Shown piece after piece: positions 34,432-49,800 of a stretch of 64,000 bases of DNA. The translations under genes and the position numbers were made by a program. Origin of the DNA: Ascochyta rabiei (Eukaryota; Ascomycota; Dothideomycetes; Pleosporales; Didymellaceae); assembly GCF_004011695.2 (NCBI RefSeq), contig NC_082418.1, forward strand, positions 496,001 to 560,000. Direction: 5' to 3'. Position 1 is the first letter of the stretch, and the number at the start of each line of letters is the position of its first letter. The notes beneath the pieces were generated by a model. It had not been told where the DNA came from and did no database searches. It saw only the letters and a list, made by a program, of their open reading frames with translations.

Positions 34432-36169
34432 TCAAAGAACGTACTCAAAGTCCGGCACCTTGTCGCCCATCTCGTCCACCTCATCCTGGCTCTTCCCCTC
34501 GACCCACTGGTTCCGCAGTCCGTCTCTGCGCTTCTTGTTCTCCCTAGCGAGCATGAACCTCGTCACCACACTGCCACCGAACAAGAACAGCGTCAGATAC
34601 GCAAGCACAACGCCATGGCCGAGGAAGTAGCGCGGCTTATCCCTCCCGCGGTAAATATTCGAGCTGACGACGCCGTTCAGGTTGCCCCAGCCAATAACAA
34701 AGCCGATGGTGACGCCGCGCTTGTACACGCCCTCGACGTTGTTGGACGTCCAGGATATCGTGTTGGGGATGCACGGGTAGATGCCCAGCGCGCCCAGGAA
34801 CACGCCTGCGTACTGCACGTGCGCGTTGCCGCTGCCCAGCAGCATGGCGAAGCCGGCGATGCCGAACAGCGACATGCCGATGTTGCACAGCCCGCGCTGC
34901 TGTGTGCGGTCGGCCAGCCAGCCGATGAAGACGGTGGCTATGGCAGCTACGGCGTAGGGGGGCACGGAGAGCAGGTTGGCGGTTGTGGCGGAGTACTGCG
35001 GGTTCAGCCCCTTGATGATGGTGGGCAGGAAGAGGGCAAAGGCGTAGAGCGAGGCGTCGGCGCCCATGTATATGATGGCGTACATTGTCGTTTTCCAGTC
35101 CTTGACGGATTGCCAGAAGTACTTCCATTTGAACGATTCGACCTTGGCCGACGACTGCTTGTCAAGTGCGAGACGGCGCAGGACGCGGGCCCGGTCGTCG
35201 GGCGAGAGGAATGTGGCTTCTGCGGGGAAGTCGTGCACCATCCAGTAGCTGGCGATGCCGACTACGACCGTGGCGAGGCCTTCGAGGATGCTACAGCGGT
35301 CAGTATACACACGGCTTGCAAAGGGTGTGGACGTACAAGATCCACGCCCATCCAGGCTTGCCGCCAACACCTTTCATCTGAGCGATGCCGGCCGCGAGGA
35401 GACCACCAAACGATCCAGCCAGCGCTGCAGCCGAGAAGAAAATAGCAGCCCGGATGCCAAACTCGGACCGTTTATACCAACAACTGATAAAGTAATTAAC
35501 TCCGGGGAAGAGCCCAGCTTCAGCAAGGCCGAGGAAGAATCGACAGGCCATCAGTCCGGAGTAGTTTTTCACCAAGCCCATGCAGCACATGACGATGCCC
35601 CAGGCGATCTACAACGTCAGGAGGTGATCTGTCATTGGGATGAAGGGAGACATACCATGATCATAGGGAGGAAGACGCTGGGACGCATCTTCTTGAGCAA
35701 CACATTCGTCAGAGGCTCGAACACGGAGTAGCTGACGAAGAAGATGGTGAGCGTGGCGTTGTACTGGCCATCCGTCATGTGCAGGTCAGTTTGCAAGCCG
35801 TCGACTTTTGCATTTCCGATGTTCGTTCGGTCGAGGAAGGCTTTCGTGCGGTCAGGACACTGGACGAACGGTGGAGGAGTGGACGCTTACAGATCAAATA
35901 CAGGAAAGACAGCCATGGGATCAGCTTCAAGTCCAGCTTACGGAGGAGCTTCTTGTCCTGCAGAGCGTTAGTGGGCTTCGTTGCACAGCACAATCCTGCA
36001 TGAAGCGTACCTCAGCTGCGCGCTCTTCGTTGCTGAGCCCGGCATCTGGGTCTGCGAGTTCGGTGAGCGGATTGACGACCTCCTGGTGCATGCCATGGTG
36101 ATCAATTTTCCCCTCCAGGCTTGAGCTGTCGCGGTCACCGTGCTTCTCGTGATCGATTGCAGAAGCCAT
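34432..36169 (-). CDS. MFS transporter of the anion:cation symporter (Dal5-like) family
   Basis: Five exons (36169-36011, 35957-35891, 35840-35656, 35608-35337, 35290-34432) give 513 residues; introns are 46-53 bp. The chain reads KKLLRKLDLKLIPWLSFLYL, SFLDRTNIGNAKVDGL (the family signature in helix 1), LTIFFVSYSVFEPLTNVLLK, then CRFFLGLAEAGLFPGVNYFI, SWTSNNVEGVYKRGVTIGF and NIYRGRDKPRYFLGHG near the end. These motifs match the Dal5/Tna1/Liz1 group, which import carboxylates such as allantoate, nicotinate or pantothenate across the plasma membrane. The substrate cannot be fixed from sequence. The N-terminal 60 residues are hydrophilic and cytosolic. It ends 75 bp from the STK19 stop, tail to tail. 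Confidence 0.9.
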
Positions 36170-37286
36170 GTTGAGCAGCAAACACTCTCAGAGTCTGTTG
36201 AAGTGTGTGCGAACCGTGGGGAGGGAGGGAGAGAGGGAGGGAGGGATGGATGGACGGATGGATGGACGCGAGCCGCAATCCAGCGATCAGCAAGCGTAAT
36301 ATACACAGTACTTTCACCTCTGACGTGTGTGCCAGTGACACACACGGCTGGGCCAGTTCACCCCGAGGCTAAGTGATCGCCTGTCACCAGTTACGGTCCC
36401 AGGTCGTTGTTGGCCAGTAGCCGTTCCCCCGTACCCTTTGATCCCCACCTCCATGTTTTAGCTCGTGTTGATCGTTGAGTGGGGGGGTCTGGAGAAGGGC
36501 ATATTCATCACGAGTCGATGCATGCTGCGATGAAACAACTCTGCTTCTACAGCCAGACGCGCTGAACGCCCAGTGTCGATGCATTCTTAGACATGCAATT
36601 GCAATTGCAATTGCAGAACGATGATGCCCAGAGTGGCGTTGTCGAAAGCTTTCATCGGCTGAGGGCTGGCGTGTGGAGAAACCAATCAGCAGCGGTTGCG
36701 GGGGACTAAGCATTGGCGGCTTGTGACGCTGGTCTTTGCTTGTTCCTCGAGATCGTTGCGGCTTGTGTGCAGCAAGCTGCGTGCAGCCGGATTTGCCTCT
36801 TTGGTGCGTCCCGTGTGGGTCGCGAGGGCACAGCGCGTGCTTGAGTCGATAGCGGCAATGCAGTCGCTGCATCTTGCATTTGCCAGTTATCTGCCAACGA
36901 GGGGTCCGGACAGCGCCAAAGCTCGGAGTACGTTCGGGTTTGCAGGTGGTGCATCTGCATCGTCAAGCCACATCGAGTCCTGAAGTAGCCGATATGAATT
37001 GTGGCGCGAATTTCGACCATCACCAGTGGCTCACAACAGTAGTCTGGAAGACTTGTATTGGCAATGTCTCTTGGCAACCTAGCGATCTGATGTTCTGACA
37101 TGCCTCCAATTCCTGCCCCTCACGTCCAGCAGAGTACATGTCCCACTCGTAGATAGGCGTACATGGCCATGCTTTTAGACCTCATGCGCCTGTGAAAGTC
37201 GGATATCCCAAGATGATAACGCCGCCCAATGCATAACACGATCCAGATTCGCGCATCCTCCCGGCTCGAGCCTCACTGCGCCTAGC
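36170..37286. other. Intergenic region with a purine-rich simple repeat
   Basis: 1.1 kb without a supported gene. A GGGA/GGAT-rich stretch (GAGGGAGG, GGATGGAC) lies at 36219-36270 in what is likely the 5' leader of the transporter gene, and CAATTGCAATTGCAATTG at 36595-36612 is a perfect triple repeat of CAATTG. Confidence 0.5.
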
Positions 37287-37948
37287 CTAAGCAGCAGGCT
37301 TTCGAGACTTTGATTCGTTTGCGCGCTGTTTCCTCTCGTTCCGCCTAGCCCTCTCCTTGCGGTCGTGTCTGCTCTCCGCCCTCGCGTCGTGGGCCTCACC
37401 GGTCCTGGCCTCCTTCTTCTCGTCGACCTCGACCAGCCACGAGCTCTCGGCCTCCTTGTTCTTGCCCTTGTAGCCCCACTTGGGCACCCAGTCGCCAGAT
37501 GCCTCGTCGTAGACCTTGTTGCCGTCGCGCTTCTTGTCCTTGATGCCCTTCTTGGCGGCGAAGCGCTCCCACTTGGTCTGCTCCTTGGCCTTGGGCACGG
37601 GCTTCTCGCGGGGCAGGGCCATCTGCGGGGCGGGGAGCAGGAGGTGCACGCCCTCGGTGGTCGACTTGACTTCGCAGGTGGAGAGCAGCTGGTTGATGAG
37701 GGCCTGGGCGGCATCGCGCGCGGTGGCGGCCAGGGCCTGTTCGTCGGCCTCGGCGGGGATGGGGTTCGGGTCGTGGGCGAGCAGGTTGCCCAGGTCGAAT
37801 GTGAAGGGGGTGGGCTTGTTGACGGCGACGGGACTGGGCAGGGTCAGCAAAGCGCAGTGAGGGGCGGAGGCAGTGACACGCACAGTCGGCCGGTCGCAGT
37901 CGAGTCTGCTACGGAGAGCGCTGCATGGTTGGGCGCATCGACGTCCAT
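37287..37948 (-). CDS. RRS1: Ribosome biogenesis regulatory protein RRS1
   Basis: Exons 37948-37884 and 37833-37287 with a 50 bp intron (GTGCGT...CCCAG) give 203 residues. Diagnostic blocks: VAVNKPTPFTFDLGNLLAHD, ARDAAQALINQLLS, LPREKPVPKAKEQTKWERFA, KKGIKDKKRDGNKVYDEASG and DWVPKWGYKG, followed by a Lys/Arg/Glu-rich tail. With RPF2, RRS1 brings the 5S RNP (5S rRNA, uL5, uL18) into the pre-60S particle in the nucleolus. The ATG at 37948 (MDVDAPNHAAL) is chosen because the longer open frame upstream is made only of the minisatellite. It shares a 415 bp divergent promoter with the mS29 gene. Confidence 0.93.
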
Positions 37949-38035
37949 GGCTCCGGAATGAATTCTGTCGGCGAGGTGGGAGTGAGTGTCCAGTGCAATG
38001 CCGCCGCTCATTTGCAGTTCGAGGGTGTCGAGAAG

Positions 38036-38190
38036 GAAAATGCAGGTCGACGAGGAAAATGCAGGTCGACGAGGAAAATGCAGGTCGACAAGGAAAATGC
38101 AGGTCAACGAGGAAAATGCAGGTCAACGAGGAAAATGCAGGTCAACGAGGAAAATGCAGGTCAACGAGGAAAATGCAGGTCAACGAGGAT
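38036..38190. repeat. 19 bp minisatellite, eight copies, between RRS1 and mS29
   Basis: Eight copies of GAGGAAAATGCAGGTCAAC (the first ones with GTCGAC in place of GTCAAC) at an exact 19 bp spacing (the TGCAGGTC core at 38041, 38060, 38079, 38098, 38117, 38136, 38155, 38174). Because 19 is not a multiple of three, all frames stay open, which produces long false ORFs on both strands. Confidence 0.95.
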
Positions 38191-38363
38191 GCGCAAGAGC
38201 AAATAATTTGAACCGCGCTAGCACTAGTCTCCTCTGGATCGGACTCCCGTCCACACGGCGACAACCACGACGACAGCGACGACGACGACGACAACGACGC
38301 CGACAACGCCGACATCGACATTTCGACTGCAATTGCCGAGGCCGTGGGTCTCTGTCTCTCGCC

Positions 38364-39857
38364 ATGTCGTCCACAAACTGCCTGCGGAGCTTCTCGCAGC
38401 TGTCTCGTGACGCCACTGCCCACTCGGCCGCCGCCTCGCGCCTTCTGCAGCCGCGCGTGGCCTGCTTCTCCACGTCGGCCGCCCGCCATGCGAACCCGCA
38501 GATGAAGAAGAAGAACACAACGGCGGCGCCGAAGAAGGGCGTCAAGTCGCTCAACACCAAAAAGGGCAAGAGCGCGCCCTCGGGCGACTCGGGCAAACGG
38601 CCAGCGCCGGGCGAGCGCAAGGCACAGCGCAAGCGCATCGTGCTCAGCAACGACAACGCCCTCGAGGTCTCGTCGCTGAAGAACCTCGACAAGTCCAACG
38701 TCCTGAGCCCCCAGCACGAGGGCCGTGTCAGGGGCCTCCCGGAGCCCGTCGTCGATGCGCTGCGTCACGTCGAGGCCTTCAAGACGACGCAGGGCTGGAG
38801 CTTCTTCCGCCGCCCGGCCGTGCTGATGCGCAAGGAGGCCATCCAGCTGGCAACGCTGTTCAAGGAGGCCGAGGCGGCGGCGGCCGGCCAGGACAAGAAG
38901 ACGATCCGCCGGATACTTACTGGACAGAGGATGAGCGGAAAGAGCACGCTGCTGCTCCAGGGCTTGACCATGGCCTTCCTGAGGCAGTGGTTCGTCATCA
39001 GCCTGCCCGAGTGTGAGGATGCCCGTCGCGCTGGAGGGTTGCTATGCTGACACATCTCAGGCCAGGACATTGTCAACGCCCACACCGAATACGCGCCCCT
39101 CGAGGGCTCTGAGCCGACACAGTACACCCAGGACACGTACACAGCAGCTCTTCTCTCACAGACCCTCCAGGCAAACCAGGCCTACTTTGAGCAGGCCAAG
39201 ATGACCCAGAAACACGACCTGTCCGTCTCGCTGCCTGCGGGCGCCAAGCTCAAGGACCTCGTCGCCGTCGGCGTCGCCAACCCGGAAGCGGCATGGCCCG
39301 TCTTCAAGGCTCTCTGGGTTGAGCTATCCCAGCCCGGCCAGCCACAGGTCCTGCTTGCTGCCGAGGGCCTTTCGCACATCATGCGGAACTCGGCGTACAT
39401 GAACGCCGACGTAAAGCCTATCCATGCACACGACCTGACCCTCGTCCGCCACTTTGTCGACCATCTCTCGGGCGTGAGGCAGCTGCCCAACGGCGGCGTC
39501 GTGCTCGCTGCCACCTCCAAGTCCAACGCACCCGCTTCGCCAGCCATGGAGTTCCGCATCAAGACAGCAGAGGCCCTGCAGACCCAGCAGAGCATCCCGC
39601 AATGGAACCCCTACACGAGCTTCGACGCGCGCACCATGGAGGCTCTGAGAGACCTCGCGGACCCCAAGGCCGACCTCGACATCCTGAACGTGGGTGGCCT
39701 GAGCAAAGAAGAGGCCAGGAGCATCATGGAGTATTATGCAGAGAGCGGCATGCTGCAACATCAGGTCAACGACGGCTTCGTCACGGAGAAGTGGAGTTTG
39801 GCAGGCATGGGCAACATTGGCGAGCTGGAACGGGCAAGTGTACGAGCCAGGATATGA
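38364..39857 (+). CDS. RSM23: Mitochondrial small-subunit ribosomal protein mS29 (DAP3/Rsm23 family)
   Basis: Exons 38364-39012 and 39061-39857 with a 48 bp intron (GTGAGG...CTCAG) give 481 residues. The N-terminus (MSSTNCLRSFSQLSR, later ACFSTSAARHANP) is a mitochondrial targeting sequence. The P-loop GQRMSGKST is at about 190, in the DAP3 ATPase-like fold; later WFVISLPEC-QDIVNAHTEY, LVAVGVANPEAAWPVFKAL and LLAAEGLSHIMRNS fit the family. mS29 binds a guanine nucleotide and sits in the head of the mitochondrial small subunit. The ATG at 38364 is selected because of the targeting sequence; the upstream open frame is minisatellite. Confidence 0.92.
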
Positions 39858-39922
39858 GATTAGATGGCGTTGTACCATAGACATGTAGAAAGTGTAGTGT
39901 AGGCAGCCATTGCATACGCCGT

Positions 39923-40638
39923 TTACAGCGGTGCCTGTTTGACCTCGAGGTCCTGAGTGACGAGAGCCATGGGCACGTTCAAGCCCACACACTGTCCCAG
40001 CGCTCCCATCCACAAGACCAGATAGCCGTACGCAGTCAGGTCTCGGCCGCTGGCACTAGCCTCGATGACTTGGGCTGTGCGGCAGGGATGGACGAAGAAG
40101 GCTGGCTGGTTCGTGGCTGGATGGTCCTGTGCAGGCGTCAGCACCGTCCTGTCTCTGCTTCACCCAGACGAACCGTCACGGTAACACCACCGAGCACGCC
40201 GCCGTGTTCAGCTTGCGCCCTGCATGCTGGCGGCATCACACAAGCGTGCAGCGTCTCCGCGGTGAGTGGGTACCGATGCTGGTGCGCGTCCACCACTGTG
40301 AAATACAAGACAGGCACTCGATACGAGGCAGAGAGCACGACGTCGTAGTGAACAGCAGCAGCGGGCGACGTCCGGGTCTGAGCGACCTCGTCGTCATCCT
40401 CGGCGAGCTCCCGCTCCTCGGTCTCACTGCTGGCATCTGGCTCACTTGGGTGCAGCGGCAGCGCCTTTGTGATTCTCAGAACCGTGGCCTCATGCTGACA
40501 CAGACGGTCCACGGCAGCCCACTCGCTCTGGCGATGCCCATGCCGCTGGAACTTTTGCAGCATCGCGCTGCACGCCTGGTCAAAGTCTGCATCGGCGAGA
40601 TGCGGGAACAGGGCCAGCTTGCGAGCGGCCGGCTGCAT
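39923..40638 (-). CDS. ATG10: Ubiquitin-like-conjugating (E2-like) enzyme Atg10
   Basis: Exons 40638-40174 and 40126-39923 with a 47 bp intron give 222 residues. The core reads YDVVLSASYRVPVLYFTVVD, ETLHACVMPPACRAQAEHGG and VLGGVTVT, then QPAFFVHPCRTAQVIEA, with the catalytic cysteine in HPC at about residue 170, and LVLWMGALGQCVGLNVPMAL at the end. Atg10 transfers Atg12 to Atg5 during autophagosome formation in the cytosol. The N-terminal helix (FPHLADADFDQACSAMLQKF) is also typical. The sequence is quite diverged, as usual for this family. The gene is tail to tail with mS29 (66 bp apart) and divergent from the checkpoint kinase gene. Confidence 0.88.
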
Positions 40639-40978
40639 GGTTGATGTCGTCTCCAGCAGTCGGCCGCCGGCGCTGGGAGTCTCGGGCCCGTCTGCCGCAC
40701 CGACCAGGGTGCGGCGAGCGGCGATCGCGGAGGAGCCTGGGTGGAGTCGCTTGGCGGCTTGGCCCGCTCAGGAGTCGGCGCTGCCTGGAAGGTCTCGAGA
40801 GTTCGGAGTTCAGAGTTCAGGGTTCAAGGCATCCGCACTCTCCAAGCCTAGCGGCAGCCCTATGCGTCTCTAGTCGAATCCGCCCAGATCCATCGACTCC
40901 GCGATGACTTCGACCATCGACACGGCGACCGGAACGCGCCAGCACTGATCCCTCGCCGCCTCGACCACACGCCCCGCG
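40639..40978. promoter_or_regulatory. Divergent promoter region between ATG10 and the Chk2-type kinase gene
   Basis: 340 bases between opposite start codons. A small direct repeat (GAGTTC-GGAGTTC-AGAGTTCAGGGTTC, 40798-40823) is visible. No known motif is claimed. Confidence 0.4.
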
Positions 40979-43164
<2,186 letters not shown>

Positions 43165-43650
43165 GAGGCAGCCAAGTGGCTGGTATGCAATCACGAAGCA
43201 CACGGGTTGGAGGTGCATGGGGAGCGTACCGGTACGCTATCGAGGGCTGTGTTTCGCGTACTCTGAGCGTTCTGATTGGCGGGCGTCCCAGGAGGGAAAA
43301 ACGGGTCTGATGTTTAGCGGCGCAATCAGACGAGCCTCTGTTCGCGGTGTGGTAAACGTTTGTTTGGAGACGCATCGCGCATCGTCCGCCAATGACGTGA
43401 CACTCTTTACGACCGCGGTGGCGTGTTGGCGTGTTGGCGTGTGAGGGCGTCGTCCGTGTGTGGCCCCATGTTCTCCTTGCCGGGCGAGCACAGATCCGCC
43501 GGGTGGTCCCTGCCAAGCCAGCGCACCCCAGTTGCGGCAGGCGCGATGTTTGATTGGCAAGAGCGGGCCTCGACGGTTGAGAAGTTTATGTAGAGCCGCG
43601 CCCCCTACGACCACGACGCCTCACGCCTCTGCAGTCCTCTGTCGCGCACC
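43165..43650. other. Promoter region of CYP51
   Basis: 486 bases with the 3' end of the kinase gene and the CYP51 promoter. A short GTGTTGGC repeat is at 43421-43441. No regulatory site is asserted. Confidence 0.4.
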
Positions 43651-45338
<1,688 letters not shown>

Positions 45339-45703
45339 TGTAAAAAGTGATTAATGAGCTATGAGGTTTAGCGGTTCGCTTCTACACAACAGGCCGTTTG
45401 TCTGGCATGTTAGACTTTGGAATGTAGATGTTAGTAATATGTACGCAGAAACGATTGAACAGGAACGATTTTGGCCATGCATTCTTCTGACACTGTAGCT
45501 GAGCCGAACGTTTGCCGAGGAGATGTGCGATGACGGAGCGGACCGACGAATCACTCAGATCAGCGTTGACAACACGCGCTCAACTCCACCACAATCAAGC
45601 AACCCAAGCACAGGTTAACATCAGGTCGTAACAGTAGACCGAAACAGTAGACGGAAACCAAAGAAAGGAACAGACCAGATTGGAACGAGAAAGAGAGCAG
45701 GAA
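45339..45703. other. Spacer between CYP51 and the nitronate monooxygenase gene
   Basis: 365 bases, same-strand neighbours. The repeated GTAGACCGAAACAGTAGACGG motif just upstream of the second gene is a short direct repeat (GAAACAGTAGAC, GTAACAGTAGAC, 45630-45655). No gene. Confidence 0.4.
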
Positions 45704-46832
45704 ATGGACCCCATCCAACGACTCAAAACCGACTATCCATGGATCCAAACCCCGCTGATAGTAGGAGCGCCCATGCGCCTCATTGCGCTCGCAGACTTGG
45801 CCGTTGAAATCTCCAAAGCTGGTACTCTATCCATCCATCCACGAACCCACGCACCCACGAACCCAAGGGCCAGCTAACACAAAATCAGGCGGCATCGGCT
45901 TCATCGGCGCCGGCACAGACGTCGCAGACCTAACCGCGCATCTGGAAAAAGCGCAGACGCTACTCTCCTCCTCCTCCTTCTCCTCGACACAGGTCAGGTC
46001 GAGGCACGACACGCTCCCCCTCGGCGTCGGGTTCATCAACTGGGGCGCCGACCTCGCCGCTGCGCTGCCGGTCGTGACGCGCTTCAGGCCCGCGGCGGTG
46101 TGGTTCTTCGCGCCATCCTCGCTGGCGGCGCTCGCTGATGCCGCGAGCGCTTTTCGCGCCGCTAGTCCGAACACGAGGGTTTGGGTCCAGGTCGGCGGCG
46201 TGGCGGAGGCCGAGGGCGTCGTGAGGGAGGTTCGCCCGGATGTCCTCGTCGTGCAGGGGACGGATGCGGGGGGTCATGGAAGGGCGCGCGGCGCGGGGCT
46301 GGGGGCGTTGATGCCCGAGGTCGCGGATGCGGTGGCGGCCCTGCAGGACGCGCCGGTTCTGGTCGCTGCGGGGGGGATCGCGGAGGCGAGGGGGGCCGGC
46401 GCGGCGCTGGTGTTGGGTGCCGCTGGGGTGGTGATGGGTACGCGGTTCTTGGCTGCCCGCGAGGCGGTCGTCGCCAAGGGGTATCGCGATGAAGTGCTCC
46501 GCGCGGCTGATGGCGGGCAGACGACGGTCAGGACAAAGGTCTGGGATCGGTGTCGTGGGACTACCGGGTGGGCGGAGACGCACAATGGGCGCGGGATCGT
46601 TAACAAGACGTACACCGATGCCGTGGACGGCATGGACGATGCAGAGAACAAGAAGCTGTACGAGGCCGATATGCAGAAGGGGGACGAGGGGTGGGGCGTT
46701 GAGGCGAGGCTGTGCACGTATGCGGGCAGCGCGGTGGGTCTGGTGAAGGAGGTTCAAGGGGCCGGGGAGATTGTGAGGGAGGTCAGAGACGGGGCGAGAG
46801 CGTTGCTTGAGGGTGCAAAGGCGAGGCTGTGA
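45704..46832 (+). CDS. Nitronate monooxygenase (2-nitropropane dioxygenase family)
   Basis: Exons 45704-45821 and 45889-46832 with a 67 bp intron give 353 residues. The TIM-barrel FMN-binding motifs are in order: PWIQTPLIVGAPMRLIA, KAGGIGFIGAG, LPLGVGFINWG, VLVVQGTDAGGHGR (active-site His region), VLVAAGGIAEARGAGAAL and GAAGVVMGTRFLAA. The enzyme oxidises alkyl nitronates with FMN, probably as detoxification of propionate-3-nitronate or similar compounds. The start was taken at MDPIQRLKTDYPW. The coding sequence is GC-rich at third positions. The intron contains a CCCACGAACCCACGCA-type repeat. Confidence 0.92.
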
Positions 46833-46873
46833 ATGCGCATTTCTATCTACATGGACGTCAAGACACCCCACGA

Positions 46874-49800
46874 CTAACGTTCATTATCCGATACGGCTCG
46901 AACTGACGACGCTTCGGACGCGGGCCGGATGGTGGACTCGGACTCTGTCGAATTCATCCTGGACGAGATGCTCACGGCCGAGGAATGACGAGCAGGCGTT
47001 CCGGGCTGCTCATGCTCACTTGCCTCCCCCATCTCTTCATCCTCGTCATCCATTTCCCGACTCACTCGTGCAGCCTCGGCCTCAAGCGCTGTCATGCGAT
47101 TGACAAACTCCCTCTGCAGTTCCTTGAGCCATGCCGTCAGCACCTCGCCTTCCAGCACGCCTGTCTGCGCCTGCACAAGATGCTCCTTGAGATTCAGAAT
47201 GAGCTTGCGCCGCTTCTCCTTGAGCACAACCTCCGACGTCTTCTTCCGGCGAAGCATGTGGCGCTCGAGCTTCTGCGCAACAACTGCGGCGCGGTCGACT
47301 ACTCCCGGAGGAAGTGGCACGACTCGAGCAAGAGCCAGCCCGTAGTGCGTCTCCTTGACGGTGCCTTGAGAGATCTTGTACAGCATGGTCATGTTCTGCT
47401 CCCGCTCCATGTCGACAGCCAGATGCAGGTTGAGAACGCCGGCACGCTCATGCATGATGGTGGCGAGATCCTTGAAGTGAGTCGCGAACCACACGAGGGC
47501 CTTGCTAGAAACGAGAGCTTCCGCGATGGCCAGGGCGATAGCTAAGCCATCCCGCGTGCTTGTGCCACGGCCCAGCTCATCGATGATCGCCATGCTGCGT
47601 CGGTCGATGTTGCGGAGGATGAAGGCAATCTCCCTCATCTCAGCGGCGAACGTGGACACATTCGTTTCGATGCTGTCGTCCATGCCCAGCCGTGCGAAGA
47701 GCTGGTGCAAGATCGGGAACGAGGCATACGATGCAGGCACACTACGCTCCATTAGCGACACGCATCAGCAAGCGTGTCAGACGACGCACAAGCACCCGAT
47801 CTGAGCCATGATCGACATCAACGCAACAGTGCGGATGTAAGTGCTCTTGCCACTCATGTTGCATCCGGTGATGATCTGGAAGCGCGTCTGCTGTGTGGCG
47901 TAGACATCGTTCGGCACAAACTTGTTCTGCGTGATCTTCTCCTTGATGGGATGTCGGCCGGACTTGATGGCAAGCGTCTCGGTAAGCTGTGGTCGAGTAT
48001 AGTCGTTCACCGTCACGAGCTGCGAGAAGGCAGCGATCATGTCCAGCAGTGCGACAGCTTCGCAAATCTTGAACATGACCGACATGTGGCCACGAGCTGC
48101 CTCGATGAGCGCATCGATGGCTTGATCACCTGCAAGACGTAAGCTGCTGCATTTCAAGTATTCCATGAACGCACTCATCAAAACGACTTCTTGATGTGAG
48201 ACATTAATCTGTAGCAGTTCAGCATCCGCGTGACAGCATCGTAGCAAACAATCACCTTCTGGTTGCGCTTCATCAACTCTAGGGTTTGGCACTCGATGTT
48301 GTTCTTGCGGCGGATGACGTTGGTGAAGACTGGTGGAAGCCCTTTACCGTCGAGCTCAGACAATGGAATTTTGATGTAGAACTGACGAGCATTCTCATAC
48401 TTGAGGGCGAGTTGAATGTCATACTCCTCTGCGCTGTATCAGTAATATGGCCCAAGGAGTTCACGATATCACCAACGGCCGAGCTCCGTGCAGTGCTGGT
48501 ACGCATCCTCCGTGGCCTCCTTGTAGGTAGTCCGGGCAACATCAAGCAAGCCATTAACGCCAGACTTGACGGCGTACGTGCGCTGGTTGCGGAGCTCGAG
48601 AGGCTGCTTCGCGTAAGTGGTGTCTTCGTTGATCACTTCATCAATCAGTTCCTGGATCGGCAAGATATTTTCTGGGGCGCAGAGCTGGAAGGGTTAGTAA
48701 AGAGCAAGTATGAGCCTCTGCGCCTTCACCTCGCGGATGTTGTTCAGCATGCTCGACCTGGCTCCAGTAAGAGCCTCGAATATTGGCTTCACGGAAGACA
48801 CAAACTGCTTCAACATGATCACTTGGTTGATGGCCTGCTCTGTCGTCTGTAGCGTTGGCTTGACCGGTTTCACAATGAGCTGTGAGAGTTAGTCATACGT
48901 CACCGCACTCACTACTTCCTTACAGCAGTCAGGATCCTGTCGGCGTCTAGGGAATTTTTCAGAGCTTCTCATGTTAGAAGCACACAATCAAACTAGCACG
49001 GGATGCAAACCAGCTCGCGTCGCAAAGAACATCTCTTCCCTGGTGGTCAGCTCATCAACGGCAAGGTACCTGGTGGTGAGCACGTCAGGATCGGTGAGCG
49101 GCTGCAGGATGTTGTTCCTGAGAAGGCGGGCCCCCATTGCTGTCAGGGTCTCGTTGAGGAGTCCAAACAGACAGTCTTTCGACTTTGGACGCTGGAGGTT
49201 CTGCACAAGCTCAAGCGAGTAGATGGTGGACACGTCAATCAACATGGATCCTTCCGACGGCTCATACCTCATCCGGAGCGAGTGATACGAGAAGTGCGTT
49301 CCAAGACCCAGTTCGATGTACTTGAGTGCCTGCAGAGAGAGGTTCAGCTATGGTCCCGTCGGCGGGCACACCACTTACCGCTGCAATGCAGCAGATGGCG
49401 TAGTAGTTGCCCTGGACCGAGACCTTGATGGCCTCGACATCTTCCTTGAAGGCCAAGGCTTGGATGTACTCGTAGCCGGTCGAGTCAGCCCAGTAGCGGC
49501 GGTCGAGCAGAGTGATTTTGCTGCCGATATCTTCAAGGTTCTCTTCGACGATCGAGAAGAGCTTCGACTTGGGGCTAGACGCTGTTGCAACGATGAGTAT
49601 CTCTGAAGGGCCGTAGACTTTCAGCTTGTGGATGGAGCGAACGTAGGTCTGGCTGTCGTTGATCTGGCAGAGCACAGCTTCTCCGGTGTCGAGATTGACA
49701 AAAGCCAGGCCAACGGTGGGTGAGATACCGCGAGACTCGGCAACGGCGCACACCACATGTTGAGACTCGACCCTGGCAACAGTCGAAGCACCGGTTCTCG

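Noticed and set aside
37986..38363. Long N-terminal extension of mS29 and open frames on both strands over the 19 bp repeat.
   Set aside because: The 19 bp unit leaves every frame open; the real starts are marked by the targeting sequence of mS29 and by MDVDAP of RRS1.
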